31,692 nucleotides of DNA from JBJTUH01 sp044346175 (GCA_044346175.1 JBIIZQ010000022.1:1-31692); one strand, 5' to 3'. Numbered from the stretch's first letter, positions 1 to 7,290 are shown. The notes: generated by a model not told the origin, from the sequence alone. Program-made: numbers and translations.

Positions 1-114
1 TGGCTTGCTCGTTTTAAGAGGAGAGGAAAGGTTGTATCGAGGTCATTAGCGGATATGAAGCAAGCGATAGCGATGCAATTCCACCGTGTGAATACATCAA
101 AGCTAATTGGTTAA
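1..114 (+). CDS. C-terminal fragment of an unidentified gene (left edge)
   Basis: An open frame enters from the left edge and stops at TAA 112-114, giving 37 residues rich in Arg and Lys, ending NTSKLIG. The start lies outside the window. It overlaps the first bases of the kinase-like gene by 8 nt, as translationally coupled genes often do. The fragment is too short to assign. It could be the tail of a real upstream gene, or the true N-terminus of the next gene separated by a frameshift. Confidence 0.3.
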   Translation, partial: WLARFKRRGKVVSRSLADMKQAIAMQFHRVNTSKLIG

Positions 115-745
115 ATGTCTCGAAAAAACAACTTTAAAAAACGTAGACTTACAAAACAGTAATCTAACAGATGCTATTATCAGTAAAAAGAGCTTAGAAC
201 ATACCCTTCAAAATGAAAGTACAAGACTCCCTCAACATTTTTCATCTGACCGAACAGGCTATGAGAGAAGCTATGGCGGTGCAGGTAACAAAGGCATTAA
301 AGTAGGGAAATTTGTCACCAAACGTGTGGAGGCACATACTTTAGAACCTCATAATCTAAACTTAATAGAACAGCGTCTTCAAACACTCGATAAAACGCAT
401 CCAGAAACTGCAAACGCACTACGGCAAAACCTCGTAAAGTTTAGAGGCAGTTTTACACCAAAAGCAGAGCCTCATAACAGCTATTTAGTCATGGAACGCG
501 CCAAAGGAAACTCCTATGAAGACATCTACACAAAGCTCACAAAAGAAGAGCGTCAAAGAATAAGCTTGGAAATTAAGCGTCAACAACAAAGCTTTGAACA
601 ACATCTTGGACTAAGACTAAACGACCGACGAGCAAGTAACGTCTTTGTAGAAACTCATCCCGAAACCAACCGACTAATCCTTGACGAAAACCAAAGACCC
701 AAGATACAACATATTGATTTTGGCTGGGTGGATTGGCTAAGGTAG
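107..745 (+). CDS. Minimal protein kinase-like protein
   Basis: A 212-residue protein with the core signature of the kinase-like fold. There is a candidate beta-3 lysine at K72 (FVTKRV), a hinge-like stretch YLVME at 126-130, a catalytic loop D173-x4-N178 (LNDRRASN) and a DFG motif at 204-206 (HIDFGW). The chain ends six residues after DFG, so the activation segment and C-lobe helices are missing. Small effector kinases and lipopolysaccharide or antibiotic kinases show related economy, but I cannot assign a substrate. The start is TTG 107, because an in-frame TAA lies at 104-106 and the next Met is residue 129. Residues 8-26 look like one or two pentapeptide-type repeats. It converges on the ferredoxin gene with 12 nt between stops. 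The kinase-like call rests on motifs only. Confidence 0.55.
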   Translation: MVKCLEKTTLKNVDLQNSNLTDAIISKKSLEHTLQNESTRLPQHFSSDRTGYERSYGGAGNKGIKVGKFVTKRVEAHTLEPHNLNLIEQRLQTLDKTHPETANALRQNLVKFRGSFTPKAEPHNSYLVMERAKGNSYEDIYTKLTKEERQRISLEIKRQQQSFEQHLGLRLNDRRASNVFVETHPETNRLILDENQRPKIQHIDFGWVDWLR

Positions 746-757
746 AAGAAACTAACA

Positions 758-955
758 CTAACCACAATGATACTCAATCACCTGAACGGGACAGCCCTCA
801 GCAGCCTGCTGGCATGCCGCATCATGCTGAGCAATCACCTCAGGAGATGCCATCACGGTGGCTTCATCCTCAACGGCAAAAACCTCTGGGCAAGTCACTT
901 CACAAAACCGACAGGCAATACAACCTGGATGGATTTTTAATGTTGCCTGCATCAT
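758..955 (-). CDS. 4Fe-4S ferredoxin, single cluster
   Basis: A small electron carrier of about 66 residues. Near the N-terminus is CIACRFCEVTCP (C-x2-C-x2-C-x3-C-P), and a distal Cys-Pro follows in EGCPVQVIEY. In single-cluster bacterial ferredoxins the first three Cys plus the distal Cys ligate one [4Fe-4S] cluster, so the fourth proximal Cys here is a possible extra ligand or remnant. I chose the tandem ATG at 955/952, preceded by AGGAG 11 nt upstream. An alternative GTG at 985 would add ten residues. It lies 37 nt downstream of the large membrane-protein gene on the same strand and is probably cotranscribed with it under the Fur-like sites at 2606-2684. The electron partner is unknown. 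Confidence 0.85.
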   Translation of the reverse strand: MMQATLKIHPGCIACRFCEVTCPEVFAVEDEATVMASPEVIAQHDAACQQAAEGCPVQVIEYHCG

Positions 956-992
956 TGAGAGAAAGGCTCCTGTATATAAAAGCACATGGCGT

Positions 993-2561
993 TTAAGAAG
1001 AGAGCTGGGAGGTTACAGCACTTTGACCACCCGCAAAAGACGCAACCGTAAAAGTAGGCAAGGAAGCCACGCCCGACTTAAACGCATGCAAGGCTTCCTT
1101 CACGACGGGCTGAACTGGTTGCGTTTCAGCAGCAGGCAAATGCGGTATCGTGGCACTGGGGAGACGTGTAATATTTGAAAAACTGACAGAAGGTTGTAAA
1201 GACACGGCACCACTCCCCTCAGAACGTTGAGAAGATACAGACGCACGAGGTGACATCTCAGAAGCCTTTAACTGTGACGCAACACCCCGAGAAGCCAAGG
1301 AGGTATTGGGAATAGAGGAAGAGGGTTCGGGTGCAGGATGATGACCAATACCCTTATTGCGGTAGCCACGTCCAGCACGGAAGCCAGAAAACCAGAAAAA
1401 TGGGGGAATAAAAGGCTCCATAGCGGACAAGTCCATACCAAACTTGAATAATAAAGGAATATCGTCCACATGAATGGTGGCATCCCATACCTCTAATTTT
1501 CTATCAGAACGCTTGGGGGCATGAGGCATTAAAACACCAGAAATAGCGTTACCTACACTATTCGCTAATAAAGACCCCGACAGAATCCCAGCCATTAACC
1601 CACCACCCACAACACCCATTCTAGGAAGGGTCGTATTTTGAAGTTTCAGCTTTTGAGTTGCAATCTCTCCCAGTGAAACCCCCAAGCCACAAAAAAGTAC
1701 ATTGGCGACCATTTGAAAGATACCTTCTTTCAAAACACACTGGTCGGCATGGGTGTCTTTTCGGTTTACTCGATTGGCAAGTAAACCAGACAATACCCCT
1801 GAACCTATGGTCACTGCACCCGCACCCACAAACCCCTTAACTTCATCCCAGTTATCCTCTTTGGTTTCTGTGGGAAAGAGTGTGCGTAGCCGTGCGGTGA
1901 ACAATTTATGAGAAGCTTTTTTTTGCAAATTTTCACGTTCAGCGGGATGCGTCTCGATGCGTTTGAGCCATGTCATCCCTTCTTCTAAAGTATCACGTGC
2001 CGCATCCAAAGCACTGTTTTGATAATGCTCTGCTTGATGTAAGCATGTTTTTAAATGTTGATAGGACTTGGTTAAGGCAGGGAGTGCTTTGGCATCCGAT
2101 AAGGTGTTATGGTGGTCAAGCAAAGCATGAATAAGCTGTTTACGTGGCAGGAAAGCCAACTCTTTAGGATGCTCGGTGAGGGTTTTCACGTGCTTAAGCA
2201 ATGCCGAGGGGAGTACTTCATGCTGTGCAAAATGTTGCACAATCCCCTGAGGTGCGTGATGAAACACTGCTGGATTGTGCATAAACCAGCGTGTTGCGAG
2301 CAGGGTACCCGCAATGGTCACAGGGAGTACAATGAGGTCACGACGTAAATGTTCTTGGCGTTCATGAGGTTTAAGATCACGACGAAAGACATCCTCGGTT
2401 AAAATTTTGGCAGTAATCGCAGGATAAAAGACCCGTGGCACCCATTTTTGTGCAGCCTGTATCACCTGAGGTTGTTCAAGCGTATGCTGTAGCAAGCGTG
2501 CTTTATCTACAAATGTCGTAGGGAGAGGACGAAACGCTGTTAGAGACATAAAAACAACCAT
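993..2561 (-). CDS. Hypothetical multi-pass membrane protein
   Basis: A 522-residue protein of no family I recognise. Hydrophobic, glycine-rich spans appear near residues 75-92, 243-262, 281-300 and 315-343. A His/Leu-rich, probably helical, soluble region lies between the first two (about 100-235). From about residue 405 to the end it is Ser/Pro-rich and probably disordered. The start is ATG 2561 with no clear Shine-Dalgarno; an in-frame ATG at 2549 is equally possible. It is the first gene after two Fur-like palindromes and is followed by a ferredoxin, so an iron-responsive role is plausible. That is inference from context only. Confidence 0.7.
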   Translation of the reverse strand: MVVFMSLTAFRPLPTTFVDKARLLQHTLEQPQVIQAAQKWVPRVFYPAITAKILTEDVFRRDLKPHERQEHLRRDLIVLPVTIAGTLLATRWFMHNPAVFHHAPQGIVQHFAQHEVLPSALLKHVKTLTEHPKELAFLPRKQLIHALLDHHNTLSDAKALPALTKSYQHLKTCLHQAEHYQNSALDAARDTLEEGMTWLKRIETHPAERENLQKKASHKLFTARLRTLFPTETKEDNWDEVKGFVGAGAVTIGSGVLSGLLANRVNRKDTHADQCVLKEGIFQMVANVLFCGLGVSLGEIATQKLKLQNTTLPRMGVVGGGLMAGILSGSLLANSVGNAISGVLMPHAPKRSDRKLEVWDATIHVDDIPLLFKFGMDLSAMEPFIPPFFWFSGFRAGRGYRNKGIGHHPAPEPSSSIPNTSLASRGVASQLKASEMSPRASVSSQRSEGSGAVSLQPSVSFSNITRLPSATIPHLPAAETQPVQPVVKEALHAFKSGVASLPTFTVASFAGGQSAVTSQLSS

Positions 2562-2605
2562 GCAAGGTAAAGGGTAACAAGCATATCAGGGACATATCTT
2601 TCTAT

Positions 2606-2624
2606 CTTGAGAATTATTCTCAAG
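2606..2624. promoter_or_regulatory. Fur-family operator candidate 1
   Basis: CTTGAGAATTATTCTCAAG is a perfect 9-1-9 inverted repeat. Its core TGAGAAT-T-ATTCTCA matches the 7-1-7 Fur-family consensus TGATAAT-N-ATTATCA at all but one base per half. It lies 45 nt upstream of the minus-strand membrane-protein start. PerR or Zur relatives use the same architecture, so the metal or signal is not settled. Confidence 0.6.
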
Positions 2625-2669
2625 TAGAAGTTTCTTTATCTATCATACGCATAAAACCCCAAAAGTAAA

Positions 2670-2684
2670 TGAGAATTATTCTCA
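2670..2684. promoter_or_regulatory. Fur-family operator candidate 2
   Basis: TGAGAATTATTCTCA is identical to the core of the first site, with centres 62 nt apart (about six helical turns). The right flank AAGTA is also shared. The pair suggests cooperative repressor binding over the promoter of the minus-strand genes ending at 758. Confidence 0.6.
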
Positions 2685-2845
2685 AGTAAAAAGATTTACA
2701 TAAACTTTATACCTGTTTCAAAAGGAGTAAGCTGCATCCCTCAAAGTATCTTTACAAGCAACATTCCCCCCTTTGGTGATACACATCAAAGTCCTCTCAA
2801 AATAGAAGGATACCTCCTGCAGACAGAGGGGATTATAAATAATGA

Positions 2846-2874
2846 TTGCCCAAATGTAAAAAGTGGAGGATAAT
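2846..2874 (+). promoter_or_regulatory. Candidate sigma70 promoter for the RNA-binding protein gene
   Basis: TTGCCC (4/6 match to the -35 consensus), a 17-nt spacer and GATAAT (5/6 match to the -10) predict a start near 2881. This would give the downstream gene an untranslated leader of about 310 nt. Prediction by eye only. Confidence 0.4.
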
Positions 2875-2880
2875 AAAAAG

Positions 2881-3193
2881 TGAGCAATGCTTGTTAGAGT
2901 GCTTCTTTAAATGTTAAAACGCACTAACAACACAAGAACAGCTTTGTCTTGGTCTACTTTCTTTGTGGTGGTTTGAATCGTGTGGTATTTCATCCACAGG
3001 ATAATCCTTACCCAAAAAGTACGTGCTAAGAAAAATCTCTCTTGTTGTTGGTACGTCTAACTACCCTTAAAGTAGTATGGATAAGCTTTGTAGGTTTACC
3101 TTCGTTCTTTAAACGTTCCCGTTTTTAGCACGCCGTCTTTCTCTATTTCATTTCTTTTTTCATGTGTTTCTTTGGAAAGTCTGTGTTTTTTCT
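2881..3193 (+). other. Long 5' leader of the RNA-binding protein gene
   Basis: No open frame of convincing quality and no tRNA-like fold was seen in this stretch between the candidate promoter and the RRM gene. Cold-responsive cyanobacterial rbp genes and bacterial csp genes carry long regulatory leaders, so a structured or temperature-sensitive leader is possible. The last 80 nt are pyrimidine-rich, and a GGAAAG lies about 15 nt before the ATG. Confidence 0.35.
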
Positions 3194-3895
3194 ATGAATA
3201 CCAAGCTTTTTGTTCGTAATCTTAGTTGGTCCGTCACTGAGGCTGACCTTTCTACTCTCTTCGGGAACGTGGCAGAGGTTGTGTCTGTTAAGATACCTAC
3301 CCGCCGTGAAGATGGTAAACCCCGCGGTTTCGCATTTGTCGAAATGGCAACACCAGAAGGTGCCCAATCCGCCATTGACCAGTGTCATGGTTTTATGCTC
3401 CACAATCGTGAAATCAACGTCGATTTCCAAGACGAAAGTAAAGCACGCCCCACAGGCGGTAGCACAGGTGCAAAGCCCCATGTTGGTGGTGGTGAAAAAA
3501 ACCCCAAGCTTTTCGTGCGTAACATCGCTCACAGCGTCACAGAAGCTGACTTGCAAGTTCTCTTTGAACAAGCAGGTACTGTGGTTTCCATCAAAATTCC
3601 TCAAGACCGTATGACAGGTCAATCTAAAGGCTTTGGTTTCATTGAAATGTTCAGTGCAGACGAAGCAGAAGATGCCCTTAATCGTTTCAACAACTTGGAG
3701 CTTCAAGGTCGTGCCTTGATTGTTGCCTACCAAGACCCTAACCGTGAACAACAACGTAGCAACACCTCTCGTCGTAGCTTCTCTGGTGGCTCTTCAGGTG
3801 GTAACTACGGTGGCGGTGGCTACGATGATTACGGCGTATACCCTCAAGAGGAAGTACACTACCGTAAGCAGCGTTACCAACACCAAGGTTGGTAG
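3194..3895 (+). CDS. Tandem-RRM, glycine-rich RNA-binding protein
   Basis: A 233-residue protein with two RNA-recognition motifs. RRM1 spans about residues 3-79, with RNP2 LFVRNL and RNP1 RGFAFVEM. RRM2 spans about 105-181, with RNP2 LFVRNI and RNP1 KGFGFIEM. A Gly-rich linker (84-101) joins them. A basic Ser/Gly/Tyr-rich tail follows (SRRSFSGGSSGG, then GGGGYDDY). The aromatic RNP residues that stack on RNA are present in both domains. Cyanobacterial Rbp proteins normally have one RRM plus a Gly-rich tail; two resemble plant organellar RNPs. It probably binds single-stranded RNA in the cytoplasm and may act in mRNA stability or cold adaptation. ATG 3194 is preferred over GTG 3164 because it starts immediately before RRM1. 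It is monocistronic, with a strong terminator. Confidence 0.93.
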   Translation: MNTKLFVRNLSWSVTEADLSTLFGNVAEVVSVKIPTRREDGKPRGFAFVEMATPEGAQSAIDQCHGFMLHNREINVDFQDESKARPTGGSTGAKPHVGGGEKNPKLFVRNIAHSVTEADLQVLFEQAGTVVSIKIPQDRMTGQSKGFGFIEMFSADEAEDALNRFNNLELQGRALIVAYQDPNREQQRSNTSRRSFSGGSSGGNYGGGGYDDYGVYPQEEVHYRKQRYQHQGW

Positions 3896-3917
3896 TTGTA
3901 GCATAGCTTAAACTCAT

Positions 3918-3960
3918 AAAGAGAGGTTGCTTCTGTAAAAAGAAGCAACCTCTCTTTTTA
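3918..3960 (+). terminator. Rho-independent terminator after the RRM gene
   Basis: A 17-bp perfect stem (3918-3934 with 3941-3957, core GAGAGGTTGCTTCT) has a 6-nt loop and ends in a run of T. It starts 22 nt after the stop codon. Confidence 0.92.
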
Positions 3961-4000
3961 GGTAGATAGGCAAAGTGAATAGGCAAAAATGGTGGTCTTC

Positions 4001-4029
4001 GTAAGGGAGGGTTTATAACCCTCCCTTAC
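4001..4029. repeat. Dispersed GGGAGGGTT palindrome, copy A
   Basis: A perfect inverted repeat with 13-bp arms (GTAAGGGAGGGTT) around TAT. The same core, GGGAGGGTT-N3-AACCCTCCC with variants, occurs at 5385, 18086, 18132 and 27962, always between genes. REP-like element; it could also form a transcript-end hairpin. Confidence 0.75.
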
Positions 4030-4250
4030 TTCATGTTTACGTTTGTTTACATTTTAAAGATTTGAGGTGACATCTCAAAGTCACCTGTTCTAAACTATCC
4101 TTGAGGGTGTTTTACCTAAATGTTATGTAACTTTTCAAACCACACCCCGGCAAAGGGTAACGGCTTTAAGAGTTTTACTTGGTCTTATGTTAAACAACTA
4201 AAGATGTTTGATGTGTTTTGTTTCTTCTACTATGGGGTTTTAAATTCACC

Positions 4251-4964
4251 ATGCGTTTAGCTCAATCTCAATTTCAACCCAAATATCAAAGTGCACCCAA
4301 AGCCCAAGATAACCAACGTTTTGGTGCAAACCCGTTGGAACAAGCTGGTAACTTTTTAAAGCAAAATGCTCGTACAGTAAACACTACAGTACTAGGTACC
4401 GCTGGGGGTGCTGCAGGATTCTTCGGGCCAGGTGTAGCAACAGCCATTGGTGGTGCAGTATCTGGTGCAGCTGCTGCGGTAAGTGGTGTTTGGCTCATAG
4501 GTACGCCCTTAGCTACTGCATTAGGCTTCATAGCAAGTCCTTTCATCGCTCCCGTTGCAGCGGGTGCCGCAGTGGGTACTGCAACCGCTGCCGCTGTGAA
4601 TGGTGGGGTCAATGCCCGTTATGTAGCAACCCAAGGTAAAAATGCCTTTGGCTTAAAGTTTTTAGTTGGCTTAGGTGCCAAAGCAAAAGTGGCTGCCTTT
4701 AATACCTACTCAGGTATCCGTAACACGGTTTCCACTGCTTTAGGTGCTGTAGCAGGTAACCGATTGGTGCATCATACTGTTGTACCTCAGCTTGAGAGTG
4801 AAGTTGCCAAAATTGGTGCTTACACGGCGGGTACTGTCGGTGGGGGTGTTGCTGGGAATGTGGTGGGTAAGGCGCTTATCTCAAAAGAAACCATCATCAA
4901 CCTTACCAAAGGTGCTAACAAAAATGGCTTCTTTAAAGGACTTGCTAAAGCTTTCCATATGTAA
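4251..4964 (+). CDS. Glycine/alanine-rich glycine-zipper protein with R-F-G N-terminal motif
   Basis: A 237-residue protein of unknown function. Residues 1-31 are polar, Gln/Pro-rich and nearly free of acids, with QRFG at 22-25. Residues about 45-115 form a long Gly/Ala-rich hydrophobic stretch with GxxxG spacing, interrupted by GTPLATALGF, enough for two or three helices. A second Gly-rich stretch (GTVGGGVAGNVVG) precedes a lysine-rich end. Such patterns occur in membrane-inserting or oligomerising proteins. ATG 4251 is chosen over TTG 4218, which would add only a short hydrophobic leader. N-terminal motif and composition link it to the proteins encoded at 18311-18988 and 19154-19789. Confidence 0.75.
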   Translation: MRLAQSQFQPKYQSAPKAQDNQRFGANPLEQAGNFLKQNARTVNTTVLGTAGGAAGFFGPGVATAIGGAVSGAAAAVSGVWLIGTPLATALGFIASPFIAPVAAGAAVGTATAAAVNGGVNARYVATQGKNAFGLKFLVGLGAKAKVAAFNTYSGIRNTVSTALGAVAGNRLVHHTVVPQLESEVAKIGAYTAGTVGGGVAGNVVGKALISKETIINLTKGANKNGFFKGLAKAFHM

Positions 4965-4980
4965 GCTTTACCACGCTTTT

Positions 4981-5014
4981 TTAAGCCTCTCTCATTATTT
5001 TGAGAGGGGCTTAA
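4981..5014 (+). terminator. Hairpin terminator after the glycine-zipper gene
   Basis: A 14-bp stem (TTAAGCCTCTCTCA with TGAGAGGGGCTTAA, one G-T pair) starts 16 nt after the stop. It is preceded by a T run and followed by AAACTTT. The U-tract on the plus strand is weak, so efficiency is uncertain. Confidence 0.6.
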
Positions 5015-5068
5015 AACTTTATAACCCTGTACTCTAACCATAACCTACATGAAGAATGTCCTCTACTG

Positions 5069-5359
5069 ATGAGAACCATGCCCCCTATCGCACAACACAC
5101 ACCGCTACGTCACAACTTGTCTCAACCAAGTACAGCTCGTAGTACTCATAAAGGACATTTTGGAGAAACCCACTCAAAACCATCGTTACACTCACCCAGC
5201 ACGCAAACTATTAACGTAGTACACAGTACAGCACCTCGTAACGGCTTTTGGCGGGTTATAGAAACCATGTGGGCTGTGGATGTGGTTGCCAACTTTTTAG
5301 GCTTAATCGGTCATGTATTTCATGGCTTGGCAAACAGTGTAGGTGACTTATTTAACTAG
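5069..5359 (+). CDS. Small hypothetical protein with one hydrophobic segment
   Basis: A 96-residue protein, or 93 if the second ATG at 5078 is used. The first 50 residues are Ser/Thr/His/Pro-rich and lack a fold signature; they include HFG at 30-32, like the R-[FY]-G motif of neighbouring proteins. Residues about 55-90 contain an amphipathic to hydrophobic stretch (MWAVDVVANFLGLIGHVF). I recognise no family. It follows the previous gene by 104 nt, after a hairpin. Its stop coincides with the first base of a hairpin shared with the convergent permease gene. Confidence 0.6.
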   Translation: MRTMPPIAQHTPLRHNLSQPSTARSTHKGHFGETHSKPSLHSPSTQTINVVHSTAPRNGFWRVIETMWAVDVVANFLGLIGHVFHGLANSVGDLFN

Positions 5360-5420
5360 GGACTGTTTGTAAAACGTAATGTAGGGGAGGGTTTATAAGC
5401 CTCCCGAAGTAAACAGCCCC
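5359..5420. terminator. Nested hairpin between convergent genes
   Basis: GGGACTGTTT at 5359-5368 pairs with AAACAGCCCC at 5411-5420 with one mismatch. The arms begin exactly at the last base of each convergent stop codon, and the smaller palindrome at 5385-5405 lies inside. It probably acts as a bidirectional transcript end, although it has no long U-tract. Confidence 0.5.
5385..5405. repeat. Dispersed GGGAGGGTT palindrome, copy B
   Basis: GGGAGGGTT-TAT-AAGCCTCCC with one mismatch, preceded by GTAG as in the 18083 copy. It lies in the loop of the larger convergent hairpin. Confidence 0.65.
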
Positions 5421-6298
5421 TAAGTATACGCAATCGCACTAACCAAAAAGTTAGTCAATGCCATGGCAACAAAGGAATGAACCACCCCTTGAGAAGTCGC
5501 ATTGCCTAGCTCTTGGGTACCACCTTTGGTTCGTAAACCTGCATCGCTACAAAGTACCGCAATAAGATACCCGAACAACGTCATACGTAACCAAAGTATG
5601 AAGAGGTCACGCACTTCTAACTGTCCTGTCACGCCTGACATATACTGATGCCAAGTGACAGGCGTTGTAGCCACGGTAATAAACCCACCTGCTAAAACCC
5701 CTACTGTAGCGGCAAAAAAAGCAAGCATGGGTAACACTAACATGGAAGCAATCACCCGAGGAGCCTGCAAGTATCGTACAGGGTTAATCCCCATCATACG
5801 TAGGGCTGAAAGCTGACTCGATAAACTCATGGCCGCTAACTCAGACGTAAACGCACTACCTGCCATGGCAATAAAAGCAAACCCTGTAAACACACCTGCC
5901 AACTCACGCACCAAGGCAAAAGCGACTAAAGCACCTATAAAGCCACCAGCACCTTGTTCAATAAGCGGTTGTGCAAACTGCATCGCCATGACAGTTCCCG
6001 TTAAACCACACAAAATCAAGGCAACAGGCAAGGTACTAAACCCTGCTTTTGCCATTTGCTCCACCATGGCACGCCAAGAAATTTGACGTTTAAAGATATA
6101 ATAACCGATATGGACAAAAGCCTCCCCAAAACGTCCAAGCTGAACGAGAAGCGTATAGACAAAATGCCATCCAGTTTTCATAAAAAGGCGCGTTAGAGGA
6201 AACCAAGCACGGGGTTGGGTACTAAACCAAGTGTCCCATCGACCCAATCGACGAAACCACTTAGAAATAGCATACTGGAGTGAGGGGGTATCAAACAT
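5420..6298 (-). CDS. mlaE: MlaE/YrbE-family ABC transporter permease
   Basis: A 292-residue inner-membrane permease of the MlaE family, which moves phospholipids or other lipids between the inner and outer membranes. Hallmarks are LVRELAG, a following hydrophobic AGSAFTSELAAM stretch, SALRMMGINPVRYLQAPRVIA (family pattern ALxxMGxxPxxYLxxPR) and five or six hydrophobic spans. The first 60 residues are a cytoplasmic/amphipathic extension. It follows hisG by 8 nt and is probably translated from the same message. The partner ATPase (MlaF) and MCE protein (MlaD) are not in the window. The match to known MlaE is clear for the core; the cargo is not known. Confidence 0.9.
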   Translation of the reverse strand: MFDTPSLQYAISKWFRRLGRWDTWFSTQPRAWFPLTRLFMKTGWHFVYTLLVQLGRFGEAFVHIGYYIFKRQISWRAMVEQMAKAGFSTLPVALILCGLTGTVMAMQFAQPLIEQGAGGFIGALVAFALVRELAGVFTGFAFIAMAGSAFTSELAAMSLSSQLSALRMMGINPVRYLQAPRVIASMLVLPMLAFFAATVGVLAGGFITVATTPVTWHQYMSGVTGQLEVRDLFILWLRMTLFGYLIAVLCSDAGLRTKGGTQELGNATSQGVVHSFVAMALTNFLVSAIAYT

Positions 6299-6306
6299 AC
6301 GTGGTG

Positions 6307-7290
6307 CTAAGGAACAATTTTTTCAAGCTGATATTCAAGAATATCCTGAGCCCCTAGGCGAACCAACTGAGGAATCAACTTGGAAACTTCACTCTTAGGA
6401 ACCGCTACCTTGACAGCAAACCCTTCATCACCAAACAAGGGTGAAACCGTTGGCGATTTCATACACGGCAGTGTTTTCACCAAAGCATCAAAGGCTTCAA
6501 GAGGAACGTTCATTTCAAGCAGTACACGGCGGTCGGCTTCTTTAGCACTTTTCATGAGAAGCACAAGCTCATCCATAAACTCACGCTTTTCAGGACAAGC
6601 CAGCGCTGATTTGTTTACCATGAAACGGGTGGTAGAATGCAAAACCGTATCTACAATCGCAAGCCTATTTTGAACCAAAGTGGTACCTGTGGAGGTATTA
6701 TCTACAATCACATCCGCATCTTCGGGCGGTAATGCCTCAGTGGCACCATAACTGCGAACAATATGGGCATCAAGCTGTTTCTCTTGTACATAGCGCGTCG
6801 TCAGTTGTAAATACTCGGTTGCCACAACAAGACGCTGTGTCATAGGGAGTACACCCTGATGCTGCTCAAGAAACTGCTCAGGAGAAGCCACCACGATACG
6901 TACGGGGTCAAAGCCAAGGTCAAAATATTCCACCAGTTCTTCGCCAAGTTTAGGGTCAGCAATGCGGAGTTCTTCTGCCCAATCATGACCTGAAAACCCA
7001 CAATCATAGCGACCCAGTGCAATCAGAGAGGGGATATTTTGAGGTTTCAGTACTTTTGCCTGAATGCGACTATCATTCACCTGAGGACGATAGCTACGAG
7101 GACCTAACTTAAAGGTAAATCCGATTCTCTCAAGGAGCTTTAATATATTTTCTTGAATACGCCCCTTGGGCAAAGTAAGCCGTAACAAGGGATGCGTATG
7201 ATGATGCCCAGATTCCTGTGCCAAAGAGGACTGTTTTAAAACAGCATCACAAGAGGAAGACACAGCGGGTACTTGAGCAAACATCATCAT
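6307..7290 (-). CDS. hisG: ATP phosphoribosyltransferase, long form
   Basis: The first enzyme of histidine synthesis: it joins ATP and PRPP to give phosphoribosyl-ATP. Visible signatures are LTLPKGRIQENIL near residue 38, GRYDCGFSGHDW, and the PRPP-binding loop region DVIVDNTSTGTTL. A C-terminal domain of about 80 residues is the ACT-like regulatory domain of the long, hexameric, histidine-inhibited form. The protein is 327 residues and carries about 35 extra residues before the first strand, including GHHHTH at 28-33. Three consecutive ATG codons begin the frame at 7290. No other his gene is nearby; its partner downstream is mlaE. Confidence 0.93.
   Translation of the reverse strand: MMMFAQVPAVSSSCDAVLKQSSLAQESGHHHTHPLLRLTLPKGRIQENILKLLERIGFTFKLGPRSYRPQVNDSRIQAKVLKPQNIPSLIALGRYDCGFSGHDWAEELRIADPKLGEELVEYFDLGFDPVRIVVASPEQFLEQHQGVLPMTQRLVVATEYLQLTTRYVQEKQLDAHIVRSYGATEALPPEDADVIVDNTSTGTTLVQNRLAIVDTVLHSTTRFMVNKSALACPEKREFMDELVLLMKSAKEADRRVLLEMNVPLEAFDALVKTLPCMKSPTVSPLFGDEGFAVKVAVPKSEVSKLIPQLVRLGAQDILEYQLEKIVP

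Larger units (their letters stand above)
3896..4250. other. Intergenic region with terminator and palindromic repeat
   Basis: This holds the terminator (3918-3960) and the dispersed palindrome (4001-4029). About 220 nt of upstream sequence follow for the next gene, with no convincing operator or RNA gene. TTGAGG at 4101 could be a weak -35 element, but no good -10 follows it. Confidence 0.5.

Noticed and set aside
733..1178. Plus-strand open frames over the ferredoxin
   Set aside because: They lie opposite the conserved Cys motifs and the end of the large membrane gene; composition is that of shadow frames.
3143..3754. 203-residue open frame opposite the RRM gene
   Set aside because: It mirrors the highly biased codon pattern of the RRM gene, shows no domain and would conflict with a clear gene with two intact RRMs.
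4001..4029. Palindromes considered as CRISPR repeats
   Set aside because: Copies are kilobases apart without regular spacers, and they are palindromic intergenic elements.
4780..5037. 85-residue frame overlapping the end of the glycine-zipper gene
   Set aside because: It is in another frame of a supported gene and runs through its terminator.
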